37,441 bases of DNA, taken from positions 1 through 37,441 of the forward strand of contig JAFTTT010000011.1 of NCBI GenBank assembly GCA_017466625.1, read 5' to 3'. The position numbers were made by a program, and so were the translations under genes. This DNA comes from Clostridia bacterium. Lineage in GTDB: Bacteria > Bacillota > Clostridia > Oscillospirales > CAG-272. The notes beneath the pieces are model-generated. The model was not told the origin of the DNA and ran no database searches. It saw only the letters and a list, made by a program, of their open reading frames with translations. The stretch's first letter is position 1, and the number at the start of each line of letters is the position of its first letter. Below are positions 7,635-14,434 of this stretch, in pieces.

Positions 7635-8021
7635 TTACTCGCCGGTAGTAGTATCGGCGGAAGTAGTAGTATCGGGAGTGGTAGTATCGCCGGAGGTGGT
7701 GGTCTCACCGGTGGTCGTTTCAGCAGTCGTTGTTTCCTTCATTCCGTCAAGGAAGTCCTGGTAGCTGGTCTTAATAAGACCGTCGTCCTGGATAACGAAG
7801 GAGATGATCACGAGAACTGCGAATACGATAGCAACTACCGTAGTAAGCTTATTGAGAATGTAATCGCGGCTGCTTGCCTTGTTCTTTCCGTAGTAGGTAT
7901 CGGAAGAGGAAGCACCGCCGATAGCACCCGACATGCCCTTTTCCTTACCGGACTGAAGAAGAACTGCGACGACGAGAAAAATTGCCGCAACTATGAGAAC
8001 TATTCCTATGAATGTAGCCAT
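7635..8021 (-). CDS. secG: Preprotein translocase subunit SecG with Thr-rich tail
   Basis: Residues 1-80 are a normal SecG: a first helix at about 2-22 with the conserved LLQSGKEKG turn, the GGASSSDTYYG loop, and a second helix at about 59-77. SecG assists SecYE during protein export. The normal protein ends near residue 80. Here about 48 residues follow, the last 30 or so being six TTT triplets separated by Ala, Ser, Gly, Pro, Asp or Glu. With SecG's usual topology this tail would lie outside the cell. The ribosome site AGGAGG precedes the ATG. It has its own promoter and terminator. SecG identity is firm. The tail's purpose is unknown. Confidence 0.92.
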   Translation of the reverse strand: MATFIGIVLIVAAIFLVVAVLLQSGKEKGMSGAIGGASSSDTYYGKNKASSRDYILNKLTTVVAIVFAVLVIISFVIQDDGLIKTSYQDFLDGMKETTTAETTTGETTTSGDTTTPDTTTSADTTTGE

Positions 8022-8094
8022 TATATTTTATCCTCCTGAAAACCGCCTGCGCGTTTGCGTCCTTCGGCGGCGTATCTGTTTTACAAGCTTTTCT

Positions 8095-8123
8095 ATTGTA
8101 TCATACTTTTTCCTTAATTGCAA
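8095..8123 (-). promoter_or_regulatory. Sigma-A promoter of secG
   Basis: On the minus strand TTGCAA (8118-8123), a 17-bp spacer and TACAAT (8095-8100). The leader to the secG ATG is about 68 nt and GC-rich, with no riboswitch fold recognised. Confidence 0.7.
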
Positions 8124-8219
8124 GTCCTAAAATTGAATTTTCTTAAATTATTTTATTTTATAATAAAATTATCACTAAAAACGCTCTTTTATTGACAGTT
8201 TTGCACCGAAAAAATGTGT

Positions 8220-8248
8220 TTGACAGATAGGGAGGAATGATATATAAT
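8220..8248 (+). promoter_or_regulatory. Perfect-consensus sigma-A promoter of tcdA
   Basis: TTGACA (8220-8225), exactly 17 bp, and TATAAT (8243-8248). Both hexamers match the consensus completely, so a strong, constitutive promoter is expected. The leader is about 20 nt. Confidence 0.85.
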
Positions 8249-8275
8249 ATTTTTATCACCTTTTTGGAGGAAATG

Positions 8276-8962
8276 ATGGCTGAAAATTGGCTTGACCGAC
8301 AGAGTGCTCTCATCGGCGCGGGAGCGACTGAAAAACTGAAAAATGCGTCGGTTATGATATTCGGTATCGGCGGCGTTGGATCGTTCGCTTCCGAGGCGAT
8401 CGTCCGTGCGGGCGTCGGACGCGTCATATTCGTAGACGGAGACACCGTGTCGTTAACTAATATCAACCGTCAGCTTATTGCCGACACGTCGACAGTCGGT
8501 CAGGGAAAGGCGGAGATCATGGCAAAGCGCGCGGGTGTTATCAACCCCGAATGTCAGGCGGAAGCCGAGCAGGTATTCGTTGATGCGACAAACTGTGATG
8601 CGCTTCTTGACAAGCACCGCCCCGACTTTATAATCGACTGTATCGATACCGTTTCGTCGAAGCTTCTTATTATCAAGTGGGCAAAGGAAAACGGCGTTAG
8701 GATAATTTCCTCGATGGGAACGGGAAACAAGCTTGATCCGTCGAAATTCCAAATAACGGATATAAAGAAGACCTCCGTATGTCCTCTTGCGAGAGTAATG
8801 AGACGCGAGCTTAAAAATATGGGCATAACGTCGCTTCCCGTGCTTTTCAGCACCGAGGAGCCGGTAAGGACCGGTGAGCGAGTTCCGGCTTCGATCTCGT
8901 TCGTTCCGTCGAGTGCGGGGCTTATGATGGCGGGTCACGTTATAAGAGAGCTTATCAAATGA
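8276..8962 (+). CDS. tcdA: tRNA threonylcarbamoyladenosine dehydratase
   Basis: A 228-residue protein of the ThiF/E1-like superfamily. The nucleotide-binding loop GIGGVGS is at 30-36, followed by VDGDTVSLTNINRQL, the E1-type segment that binds ATP and magnesium. It closes the t6A side chain at tRNA position 37 into its cyclic form using ATP. The length and the RQSALIG N-terminus fit TcdA (also called CsdL/YgdL) rather than ThiF or MoeB, and the CxxC zinc pairs of those proteins are absent. ATG at 8276 (5 bp after GGAGG) is preferred over ATG at 8273. The stop overlaps the next gene's start as ATGA. Confidence 0.88.
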   Translation: MAENWLDRQSALIGAGATEKLKNASVMIFGIGGVGSFASEAIVRAGVGRVIFVDGDTVSLTNINRQLIADTSTVGQGKAEIMAKRAGVINPECQAEAEQVFVDATNCDALLDKHRPDFIIDCIDTVSSKLLIIKWAKENGVRIISSMGTGNKLDPSKFQITDIKKTSVCPLARVMRRELKNMGITSLPVLFSTEEPVRTGERVPASISFVPSSAGLMMAGHVIRELIK

Positions 8963-9807
8963 AAAAGCTTATAGGTACGGTAACCGAGCTTGCAGAAAGC
9001 TGCTCGCGTTATGAGGACGGGAAGCCGCTTTCAGCGCTTTTCGATCAGCTCACCCGTGCGTCGTACGGGATGGCGTATTCTCTCATTTGTGCTGACGACT
9101 CAAAGGAGCCGAAGGACAAGGCAGTTCACCTTGACAAGGCGCTCACGCGCTCGAAGGAGGTCAAGCTGCTTCTTGACGGCTGCTATCGAATGAAGCTTGT
9201 CAGCGAAGCGTTTAACAACCGCGCCGAGCGCAAGCTCGCTTCGGTCATATATCAGATCAAAAAGCAGAGAAGCGGCCTTGACGGCAAGGTCGATAAGACG
9301 GTGCTTCGTCTTCCGAGGTCGAAAAATGTCTTTCATTCCCGCCGTCTTACGGTAAGGACGTTTCTCAAAAGCGATACCGAGAAGCTTCTTGCGCTTTTTC
9401 GCGACCCATTTTACAAGGAGTGCTCGCTTGCGTCCTTTGATAGCGGCGATGAGCTTTATTCGTATCTTAAGACCGAGCCGCCCTTTTACGCTGTGACCCG
9501 AAAGGGAAGCGGTGAGCTTATCGGAGCACTTGGTATATTTACCGACGGACACAGCGGAAAGCGCGTGAGGGCCGAGCTTGGGATCATCCCCGAATACCGC
9601 TCCTGCGGATACTTTTCTGAGCTTGTTGAGAGCGCGTGCGAATATTCCTTTAACAAGCTTGGCTCGAACGTCGTTTCGGTATATTTTCCGAGCAAGCGCT
9701 CGTATCTGTCCCGCTCGCTTTTCCGTATCGGATTTGAAGCCGAGGGTGTTCTCAAAAGCTACGACAAGGACGGAGAGGACGTATTTATTTACTCTAAAAC
9801 GCGTTGA
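8959..9807 (+). CDS. Four-helix-bundle domain fused to GNAT acetyltransferase
   Basis: A 282-residue two-domain protein. Residues about 1-107 are helical and resemble the Avd/S23 four-helix-bundle family (a segment of the type ALTRSKEVKLLL, then YRMKLVSE and a closing helix). A basic linker leads to a GNAT N-acetyltransferase domain at about 126-280, where the acetyl-CoA segment AELGIIPEYRSCGYF lacks the last glycine of the usual RxxGxG/A loop. In diversity-generating retroelements, Avd partners the reverse transcriptase, but no reverse transcriptase or template repeat exists here. The ATG overlaps the tcdA stop (ATGA), so the two are coupled. The substrate could be a protein or RNA-bound group. 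This is inference. Confidence 0.72.
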   Translation: MKKLIGTVTELAESCSRYEDGKPLSALFDQLTRASYGMAYSLICADDSKEPKDKAVHLDKALTRSKEVKLLLDGCYRMKLVSEAFNNRAERKLASVIYQIKKQRSGLDGKVDKTVLRLPRSKNVFHSRRLTVRTFLKSDTEKLLALFRDPFYKECSLASFDSGDELYSYLKTEPPFYAVTRKGSGELIGALGIFTDGHSGKRVRAELGIIPEYRSCGYFSELVESACEYSFNKLGSNVVSVYFPSKRSYLSRSLFRIGFEAEGVLKSYDKDGEDVFIYSKTR

Positions 9808-9817
9808 TATGCAAACA

Positions 9818-9843
9818 AAAAGGACATCTTGCGATGTCCTTTT
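9818..9843. terminator. Bidirectional terminator
   Basis: An 11-bp stem AAAAGGACATC/GATGTCCTTTT with a TTGC loop lies between convergent genes. It is T-rich on both sides and ends both tcdA-GNAT and the minus-strand CNNM transcript. Confidence 0.9.
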
Positions 9844-9847
9844 ATTT

Positions 9848-11107
9848 TTATTCTTCCTCGTCTTCGTCGGGCTTGGGGGTGATGTGCATTTTGATCTGCG
9901 ATACGCGCTGACCGTCGAGCTCGGTTACGGTGACGGAGACGTTATCGTATTCGAAGCTGTCGCCGACCTCGGGTATCTTACCCATCTGCTCCATTACCCA
10001 GCCGCCGACCGATATGCTTTCCGATTCGATGTCGAGATCGTATTCCTTTGCGAAATCGTCAAGGTTTTCAAGGCAGTCGATAAGCCAGAGATTTTCGCCG
10101 ATGGAGGTATAGTCCTCCGTTACCTCGTCGTGCTCGTCCCAGATCTCGCCGACGAGCTCCTCAAGGATATCCTCGAGAGTTACGATACCGAGCGTTCCGC
10201 CGTACTCGTCGAGAACGACCGCAACGTGCGACTTATTCTCCTGGAGAAGCCGCAGAAGCTCGCTCAGCGGCTCGCTCTTGAGCACGAATATGGGAGAGGT
10301 CATTATCTCGCTTATCGGCTTATCGGTAAGTCCCGGGCCGTGGTAGAAGTCCTTTTGATGGATTATACCTACGATGTGGTCGATCGTTTCCTCATAAACC
10401 GGCAGACGCGAGAACTTCGTGTCTGTAAACACCTTTGCAATATCTTCCTTTGTGTCGAGCGTGCTTACCGCCTCGATATCGACGCGGTGAGTCAGGATAT
10501 CCTCCGCCTTGAGATCCGAAAACTCTATTGCGTTCTTGAGCAAGCTGCTTTCGTCCTCGTCAATGCTTCCTTCCTCTTCGACCTCTTCAACGAGCATCAG
10601 AAGCTCCTCCTGCGACATTTTACTGTCGCCCTCGACCTTGAATATCTTCGAAACGAGCTTTTTCCAACCCGAGAAGAGCAGATTAAGGGGAGTGAAGAAG
10701 AATATGAGGGTGCGTATGAGGGGAGCAGAGAACATCGAGAATTTTTCGGGGCTGTCCTTTGCGATGCTTTTCGGAGTGATCTCTCCGAATATCAGCACGA
10801 CCACGGTAACGACCGCCGTCGAGACCGTCGCACCGATATTTCCCATAAGGTCAACGAAGAGCACCGTGCCGAGAGACGCGCCGGCTATATTTACGATGTT
10901 GTTGCCTATAAGGATAGTCGAAATCAGCGCGTCGTAATTGTCGAGAAGCTTATTTACGAGCTTGGCTTTTTTGTTTCCTTTCTCAACGAGCGTTCTTATC
11001 TTCGTTCTGTTGAGAGACGAAAACGCGGTTTCCGTTGCTGAAAAATATGCCGACATCATAACGCAGAAGAGCATTATTCCGATGTATATATAGTGTATCG
11101 TTTCCAT
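9848..11107 (-). CDS. CNNM/CorC-family membrane protein (hemolysin-like)
   Basis: A 419-residue protein with three parts. An N-terminal DUF21/CNNM membrane domain (about 1-180) has the SATETAFSSLN motif and IFGEITPKS. A pair of CBS domains (about 200-330) includes MTSPIFVL and DEYGG. A C-terminal CorC/HlyC domain (about 340-408) follows. The tail is acidic. Proteins of this family move or regulate magnesium and other divalent cations across the membrane, with CBS domains sensing nucleotides. The older name hemolysin is misleading. The ATG overlaps the stop of an upstream 46-codon ORF as TGATG, and the ribosome site GGCGGAGG lies inside that ORF. Confidence 0.9.
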   Translation of the reverse strand: METIHYIYIGIMLFCVMMSAYFSATETAFSSLNRTKIRTLVEKGNKKAKLVNKLLDNYDALISTILIGNNIVNIAGASLGTVLFVDLMGNIGATVSTAVVTVVVLIFGEITPKSIAKDSPEKFSMFSAPLIRTLIFFFTPLNLLFSGWKKLVSKIFKVEGDSKMSQEELLMLVEEVEEEGSIDEDESSLLKNAIEFSDLKAEDILTHRVDIEAVSTLDTKEDIAKVFTDTKFSRLPVYEETIDHIVGIIHQKDFYHGPGLTDKPISEIMTSPIFVLKSEPLSELLRLLQENKSHVAVVLDEYGGTLGIVTLEDILEELVGEIWDEHDEVTEDYTSIGENLWLIDCLENLDDFAKEYDLDIESESISVGGWVMEQMGKIPEVGDSFEYDNVSVTVTELDGQRVSQIKMHITPKPDEDEEE

Positions 11108-11247
11108 CAGAATATCACCTCCGCCTTATTTTCCGATACCGAAAAATGGGCGCAAAAAAGCACACCCATGCCCCAAGCGGGAATGGATATGCCGCCATTT
11201 ATCATAATACTTCGGTCGCAGTTACAATTATCACTGTCACTGTCCAT
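11107..11247 (-). CDS. Small ORF (46 aa) coupled to the CNNM gene
   Basis: An ATG at 11247 opens a 46-codon frame ending in TGA that overlaps the CNNM ATG as TGATG. The peptide starts MDSDSDNCNCDR, is acidic and cysteine-bearing at first, then hydrophobic (GISIPAWGMGVLFCAHF), and ends NKAEVIF. A strong promoter lies about 40 bp upstream, so the transcript would begin just before this frame and must cross it to reach CNNM. A GGAGGAT ribosome-like site lies about 15 nt upstream of the ATG, farther than ideal. It could be a leader peptide, a small partner protein, or a chance frame. I do not recognise a family. Confidence 0.5.
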   Translation of the reverse strand: MDSDSDNCNCDRSIMINGGISIPAWGMGVLFCAHFSVSENKAEVIF

Positions 11248-11288
11248 GATTGTTAAAATGATCCTCCGTTTTTTATATTGATGGAAGT

Positions 11289-11317
11289 AGTATAGCAGAT
11301 GTTTTTCTTTTTGTCAA
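11289..11317 (-). promoter_or_regulatory. Sigma-A promoter of sORF-CNNM
   Basis: On the minus strand a perfect TTGACA (11312-11317), 17 bp, then TATACT (11289-11294). The transcript should start near 11282, about 35 nt before the small ORF, so no M-box type magnesium riboswitch fits. Confidence 0.82.
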
Positions 11318-11324
11318 TAGAAAA

Positions 11325-11357
11325 AGGAAAATCCCTCTCCCGAGCCGGGAGAGGGAT
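11325..11357 (-). terminator. Terminator of the zinc-ribbon repeat gene
   Basis: A 12-bp GC-rich stem ATCCCTCTCCCG/CGGGAGAGGGAT with a 3-nt AGC loop. On the minus strand it runs into TTTTCCTTTTTC. It lies 8 bp past the gene's stop. Confidence 0.88.
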
Positions 11358-11364
11358 AACTTTA

Positions 11365-13365
11365 TTACTTGGAGCTTGCTATTACGTAGAAGTCGCCGTC
11401 GTCAAATACGATTCCGGTCGCCTGTACTATTTCGTCAGCATCGTTTATGTAGTTACTGGGATAAACCTTCTGACCGTCCGTGAGATCGTTGGTGCGGAAA
11501 CGGTAGTAGCCGGTACCGATGGAGGTGCCGTTCTTATCCTTGACCTCAACGTTCACCTTGGTGTACTCGGAGCCCCAGCTCTCGTAGCTTTCGAGCGAGA
11601 GGTTGACCGTGTAGTCGCCAACGGTGATGACGCTCTCCTTAAGAGCGACGGACATCTTCGCATATTCGCCGTCCTTGGAGAAGGAGAAGGTAAGATTATT
11701 CATTACGTTAACGGGGGTCGTTGCCTTGAGCCCCTCTGCGGTGAATGTTACGTTGTAGGGGAAGTAGAGACCGTAATCCTCTACGTAGCCGTTAAGGGTG
11801 TCTCTCCATTCGCTGCAGGAGAAGGTAATGGTGTCACCGTTTTTCATATACGAGCTGATATATGCGTGGTAATCAAAGGTGAGGAAGTTGGTTCCGTTTG
11901 CATCTGCGACAACTACGTTTATTCTGTAGCTGTAGGAATTGAAGTTCGGAGTAAGCTTAATGGTGTACTTGCCGTCGTCAGACTTGTATACGAGCTTATC
12001 CTCGGCGAGGGCGTATGCGAACTGTCCGTAGCCCTCGTATCCTGTGAAGGAGTAGGTACCGCGGCTTATGGGGTCTGCGTTGAACGGCTCGGTAAGTCCC
12101 GATACCTCGACCTCGTAGCTCTGCGGGAACGAGATTCCGTATTCCGATACGATATATTCAATATCGGTATAGGTCTCGACCTTGATCTTGTCGCCGTTCT
12201 TGAGATCTTCGTACTTTTCTGCGTAATAAGTGAAGGACGTTACGGTATCGCCTGCGTCGTTCTGAAGCTCGACGTAGAATTCACGCGAATACTCGGAGGT
12301 CGACTTCGAGAATATGACCTTGTAATTGCCGACAGTTGCCGCTTCGCCGGGCACTACGAAATCGAGACGCGCGATAGAGCTGAGACCTGTGTAGGAGCAG
12401 CTTACCTTATCCGATACGTTGAAGGTCAACGGCTCAGTTAGACCCGAAACGGTATATTCCTTCGTCTGAGAAGCGAGGATAAGTCCGTAGCCGGTGTAGA
12501 TCTCGCTCGTGTTGCTGTCGGAAGCGTTTAAGGTAACCTTTACGGTGTCGCCGTTTGAAAGCTTGTTGTAACGGTCAACGTCTGCACGCACGGAGGATAT
12601 GTAAGAATCCTCATCCGTATCGTAGAACTCGATGCGAAGCTCGTCGTAATTTGAGTATACGCGCGCTTCAACGCCGTTTATAAGCTTGAAGCTCTCGGGC
12701 TCGTTGGATTCCAGCTTACCGAAGCCGTTGTAACCGCCGAAGCCGGGCTTGATGTAGTCGAGGAGGTCAAGCTGAGTGGGCTTGTGGAGTCCCTTGACCT
12801 TAACGGTCTTGTTACGGAGAACGAACTTGTAGCCGTCGACCTCGTCGTATATCTCTTTGTCGATCTTGATCTTGATCTTTATCTTCTGTCCGTTTTTAAG
12901 GGAGTTAAGCTTCTCCGAGGACATATCGATGGACGGGGTGATGTATCTGAAGAGCGATTCGTCATCGTCGTCTCCAAAGAGCTTCTTGTTGAGCTTCTTG
13001 AGCTTTTTGGCTTCCTTTTCGCTCATGCTCAGATAAGCGCGTCCTTCTCCGTCAACGCCCTTGAAGGTAACGTGGAAGTAATCGTCGACGTAGATCTTCT
13101 TCGGCTGGACAGCGATCACGATGATCGCAACGATAGCCGCGATAACGAGGAAGAGAGCGACTGCCGCGATGATCACGTTTCTCTTATTCGAGAAGAATTT
13201 CTTTAGTGCCAGGGAAAACGCCGAGGGAGCCGCGGGAGCCGTAGCGGCAGCTGCTACGTAAGCTGCTGCGGGAGCAGGGTCTGCACCGGGGATGGTCGAG
13301 CTTCCGCAATTCTCGCAGAATTTTGCGTCGTCGGGAAGCTGCGCACCGCATTTTTCACAAAACAT
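11365..13365 (-). CDS. Zinc-ribbon, single-pass membrane protein with tandem ectodomain repeats
   Basis: A 666-residue protein of unknown function. Residues 3-20 hold two Cys-x-x-Cys pairs (CEKC, CENC), a cytoplasmic zinc ribbon. An Ala/Pro-rich linker follows, then one membrane helix at about 64-86. The remaining 580 residues are predicted outside and contain about four to five copies of a roughly 100-residue beta-rich unit. Its recurring landmarks are KNGDxIxV, then YGLxFP or similar, then VSGLTEP. This repeat pattern was seen by eye. Similar zinc-ribbon-TM-ectodomain proteins are frequent in Clostridia. The role could be surface sensing or cell-wall binding. It is monocistronic, with a clear promoter (13404-13432) and terminator. 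Confidence 0.8.
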   Translation of the reverse strand: MFCEKCGAQLPDDAKFCENCGSSTIPGADPAPAAAYVAAAATAPAAPSAFSLALKKFFSNKRNVIIAAVALFLVIAAIVAIIVIAVQPKKIYVDDYFHVTFKGVDGEGRAYLSMSEKEAKKLKKLNKKLFGDDDDESLFRYITPSIDMSSEKLNSLKNGQKIKIKIKIDKEIYDEVDGYKFVLRNKTVKVKGLHKPTQLDLLDYIKPGFGGYNGFGKLESNEPESFKLINGVEARVYSNYDELRIEFYDTDEDSYISSVRADVDRYNKLSNGDTVKVTLNASDSNTSEIYTGYGLILASQTKEYTVSGLTEPLTFNVSDKVSCSYTGLSSIARLDFVVPGEAATVGNYKVIFSKSTSEYSREFYVELQNDAGDTVTSFTYYAEKYEDLKNGDKIKVETYTDIEYIVSEYGISFPQSYEVEVSGLTEPFNADPISRGTYSFTGYEGYGQFAYALAEDKLVYKSDDGKYTIKLTPNFNSYSYRINVVVADANGTNFLTFDYHAYISSYMKNGDTITFSCSEWRDTLNGYVEDYGLYFPYNVTFTAEGLKATTPVNVMNNLTFSFSKDGEYAKMSVALKESVITVGDYTVNLSLESYESWGSEYTKVNVEVKDKNGTSIGTGYYRFRTNDLTDGQKVYPSNYINDADEIVQATGIVFDDGDFYVIASSK

Positions 13366-13403
13366 AGTACTGTCTCCTTGATGATAATTATATTGATATT
13401 TCC

Positions 13404-13432
13404 ATTATACTATCTTTCTTCCACTTTTTCAA
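13404..13432 (-). promoter_or_regulatory. Sigma-A promoter of the zinc-ribbon gene
   Basis: On the minus strand TTGAAA (13427-13432), a 17-bp spacer and TATAAT (13404-13409). It is divergent from the LysR gene promoter, about 45 bp apart. Confidence 0.75.
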
Positions 13433-13452
13433 TAGTCAAATGCAATAATTTG

Positions 13453-13468
13453 GAATATATATTTATTC
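13453..13468. promoter_or_regulatory. Possible LysR operator
   Basis: The perfect dyad GAATA-N6-TATTC lies 9 bp upstream of the LysR -35 box and between two divergent promoters. LysR proteins usually bind AT-rich interrupted dyads in just such a place. The site is AT-rich, so a chance match is possible. Confidence 0.3.
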
Positions 13469-13476
13469 TTCGTTCC

Positions 13477-13505
13477 TTGACGAAACGCGTATGTGGATGT
13501 ATAAT
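13477..13505 (+). promoter_or_regulatory. Sigma-A promoter of lysR-hydrogenase
   Basis: TTGACG (13477-13482), 17 bp, TATAAT (13500-13505). It leads into the LysR gene and, 7 bp beyond its stop, the hydrogenase. Confidence 0.78.
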
Positions 13506-13533
13506 GTAATTGATAGATCACACGGAGGCGGCA

Positions 13534-14427
13534 ATGACTAAATATATTGCGTTTTGTAAAATAGTTGAATGTAAAAGCTTTACCCGTGCCGCTGAAGCGC
13601 TCGGCTACACGCAGGCGGCGGTCAGTCAGATGGTAAGAACTCTCGAAAAGGAGCTTTCGGTCACGCTTTTCGTCCGCAGCCGAAAGGAGATTCTCCTGAC
13701 GGGAGAGGGCGAGGCGCTTTATCCGTTCGTTAAGAAGCTTGTAAATTCGCATAACGAGCTTTTCAACCGAGTTGCCGAGATCACGGGGCTTTCCTCGGGC
13801 GAGGTGAGGATAGGAACCTTCTCGAGTATGTCTCAACGGCTCCTTCCCGGTGCGATGAGCGATTTCGGACGCGAATATCCCGGTATCCGCTTCGTTCTTT
13901 CGCAGGGAGATAATACGACTCTGCCCGAGCAGATAAGAAACGGAAGCATTGACTTCGGCTTCGTTTATCCCGAGGCGTCGAGCGGGCTCGTCAGTATTCC
14001 GATAGCGTCGGACTCGTTCCTTGCGGTTTTTCCGGAGGGTCATCCTCTTGCGGGCAAGGATAGTGTGACGCTTCGCGAAATGTCGAAGGAGCCGCTGATC
14101 CTTACCGACGAGGGCGGTATCAATACCGTTCTTGCTGCATTCGAAAAGGAGAATATCACCCCGGACATCAAGTACAGGATACACGACGACCATACGATCC
14201 TCTCTATGGTCGAAAAGGGAATCGGCGTAAGTATACTGCCGTCGATGATACTTGACCGTGCGTCGTACAGAATAAAGACAGTTCCTATAAAGAAGCCCGT
14301 CACGCGTACAGTCGGTATATCCTATTTGAGCGATGAGCTTTTGCCTATTGCGTCAAAGCGGTTTATCGAGTTTTTGAGAGATAATATAGCGAAATATCTG
14401 CCGAAGGAATCTTCAGTCAAGGAATAA
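13534..14427 (+). CDS. LysR-family transcriptional regulator
   Basis: A 297-residue protein of typical LysR length. The N-terminal winged helix-turn-helix is at about 1-60 (CKSFTRAAEALGYTQAAVSQMVRTLEKEL pattern, shown here only as landmarks SFTRAAE and QAAVSQ). The effector-binding domain is at about 85-290 (SGEVRIGTF opening). I chose ATG 13534 because GGAGG lies 5 bp ahead. An in-frame TTG at 13510 would add eight residues and place the start upstream of the ribosome site. The [FeFe]-hydrogenase gene begins 7 bp after its stop, so regulator and enzyme share a transcript. That layout suggests autoregulation in response to a redox or metabolic cue, but the ligand is unknown. Confidence 0.9.
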   Translation: MTKYIAFCKIVECKSFTRAAEALGYTQAAVSQMVRTLEKELSVTLFVRSRKEILLTGEGEALYPFVKKLVNSHNELFNRVAEITGLSSGEVRIGTFSSMSQRLLPGAMSDFGREYPGIRFVLSQGDNTTLPEQIRNGSIDFGFVYPEASSGLVSIPIASDSFLAVFPEGHPLAGKDSVTLREMSKEPLILTDEGGINTVLAAFEKENITPDIKYRIHDDHTILSMVEKGIGVSILPSMILDRASYRIKTVPIKKPVTRTVGISYLSDELLPIASKRFIEFLRDNIAKYLPKESSVKE

Positions 14428-14434
14428 GGAAACG

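Noticed and set aside
7635..7735. CRISPR-like or tandem array from the repeated bases in the secG tail.
   Set aside because: The repetition is in-frame coding of Thr triplets with no regular spacers.
8959..9807. Diversity-generating retroelement, because of the Avd-like domain.
   Set aside because: There is no reverse transcriptase and no template/variable repeat pair in the window. The domain is fused to an acetyltransferase.
11248..11294. Magnesium (M-box) riboswitch before the CNNM gene.
   Set aside because: Only about 35 nt lie between the predicted start of transcription and the small ORF, which is too short.
13510..13533. TTG start for the LysR gene at 13510.
   Set aside because: GGAGG lies 5 bp before ATG 13534, so the TTG would place the start upstream of the ribosome site.
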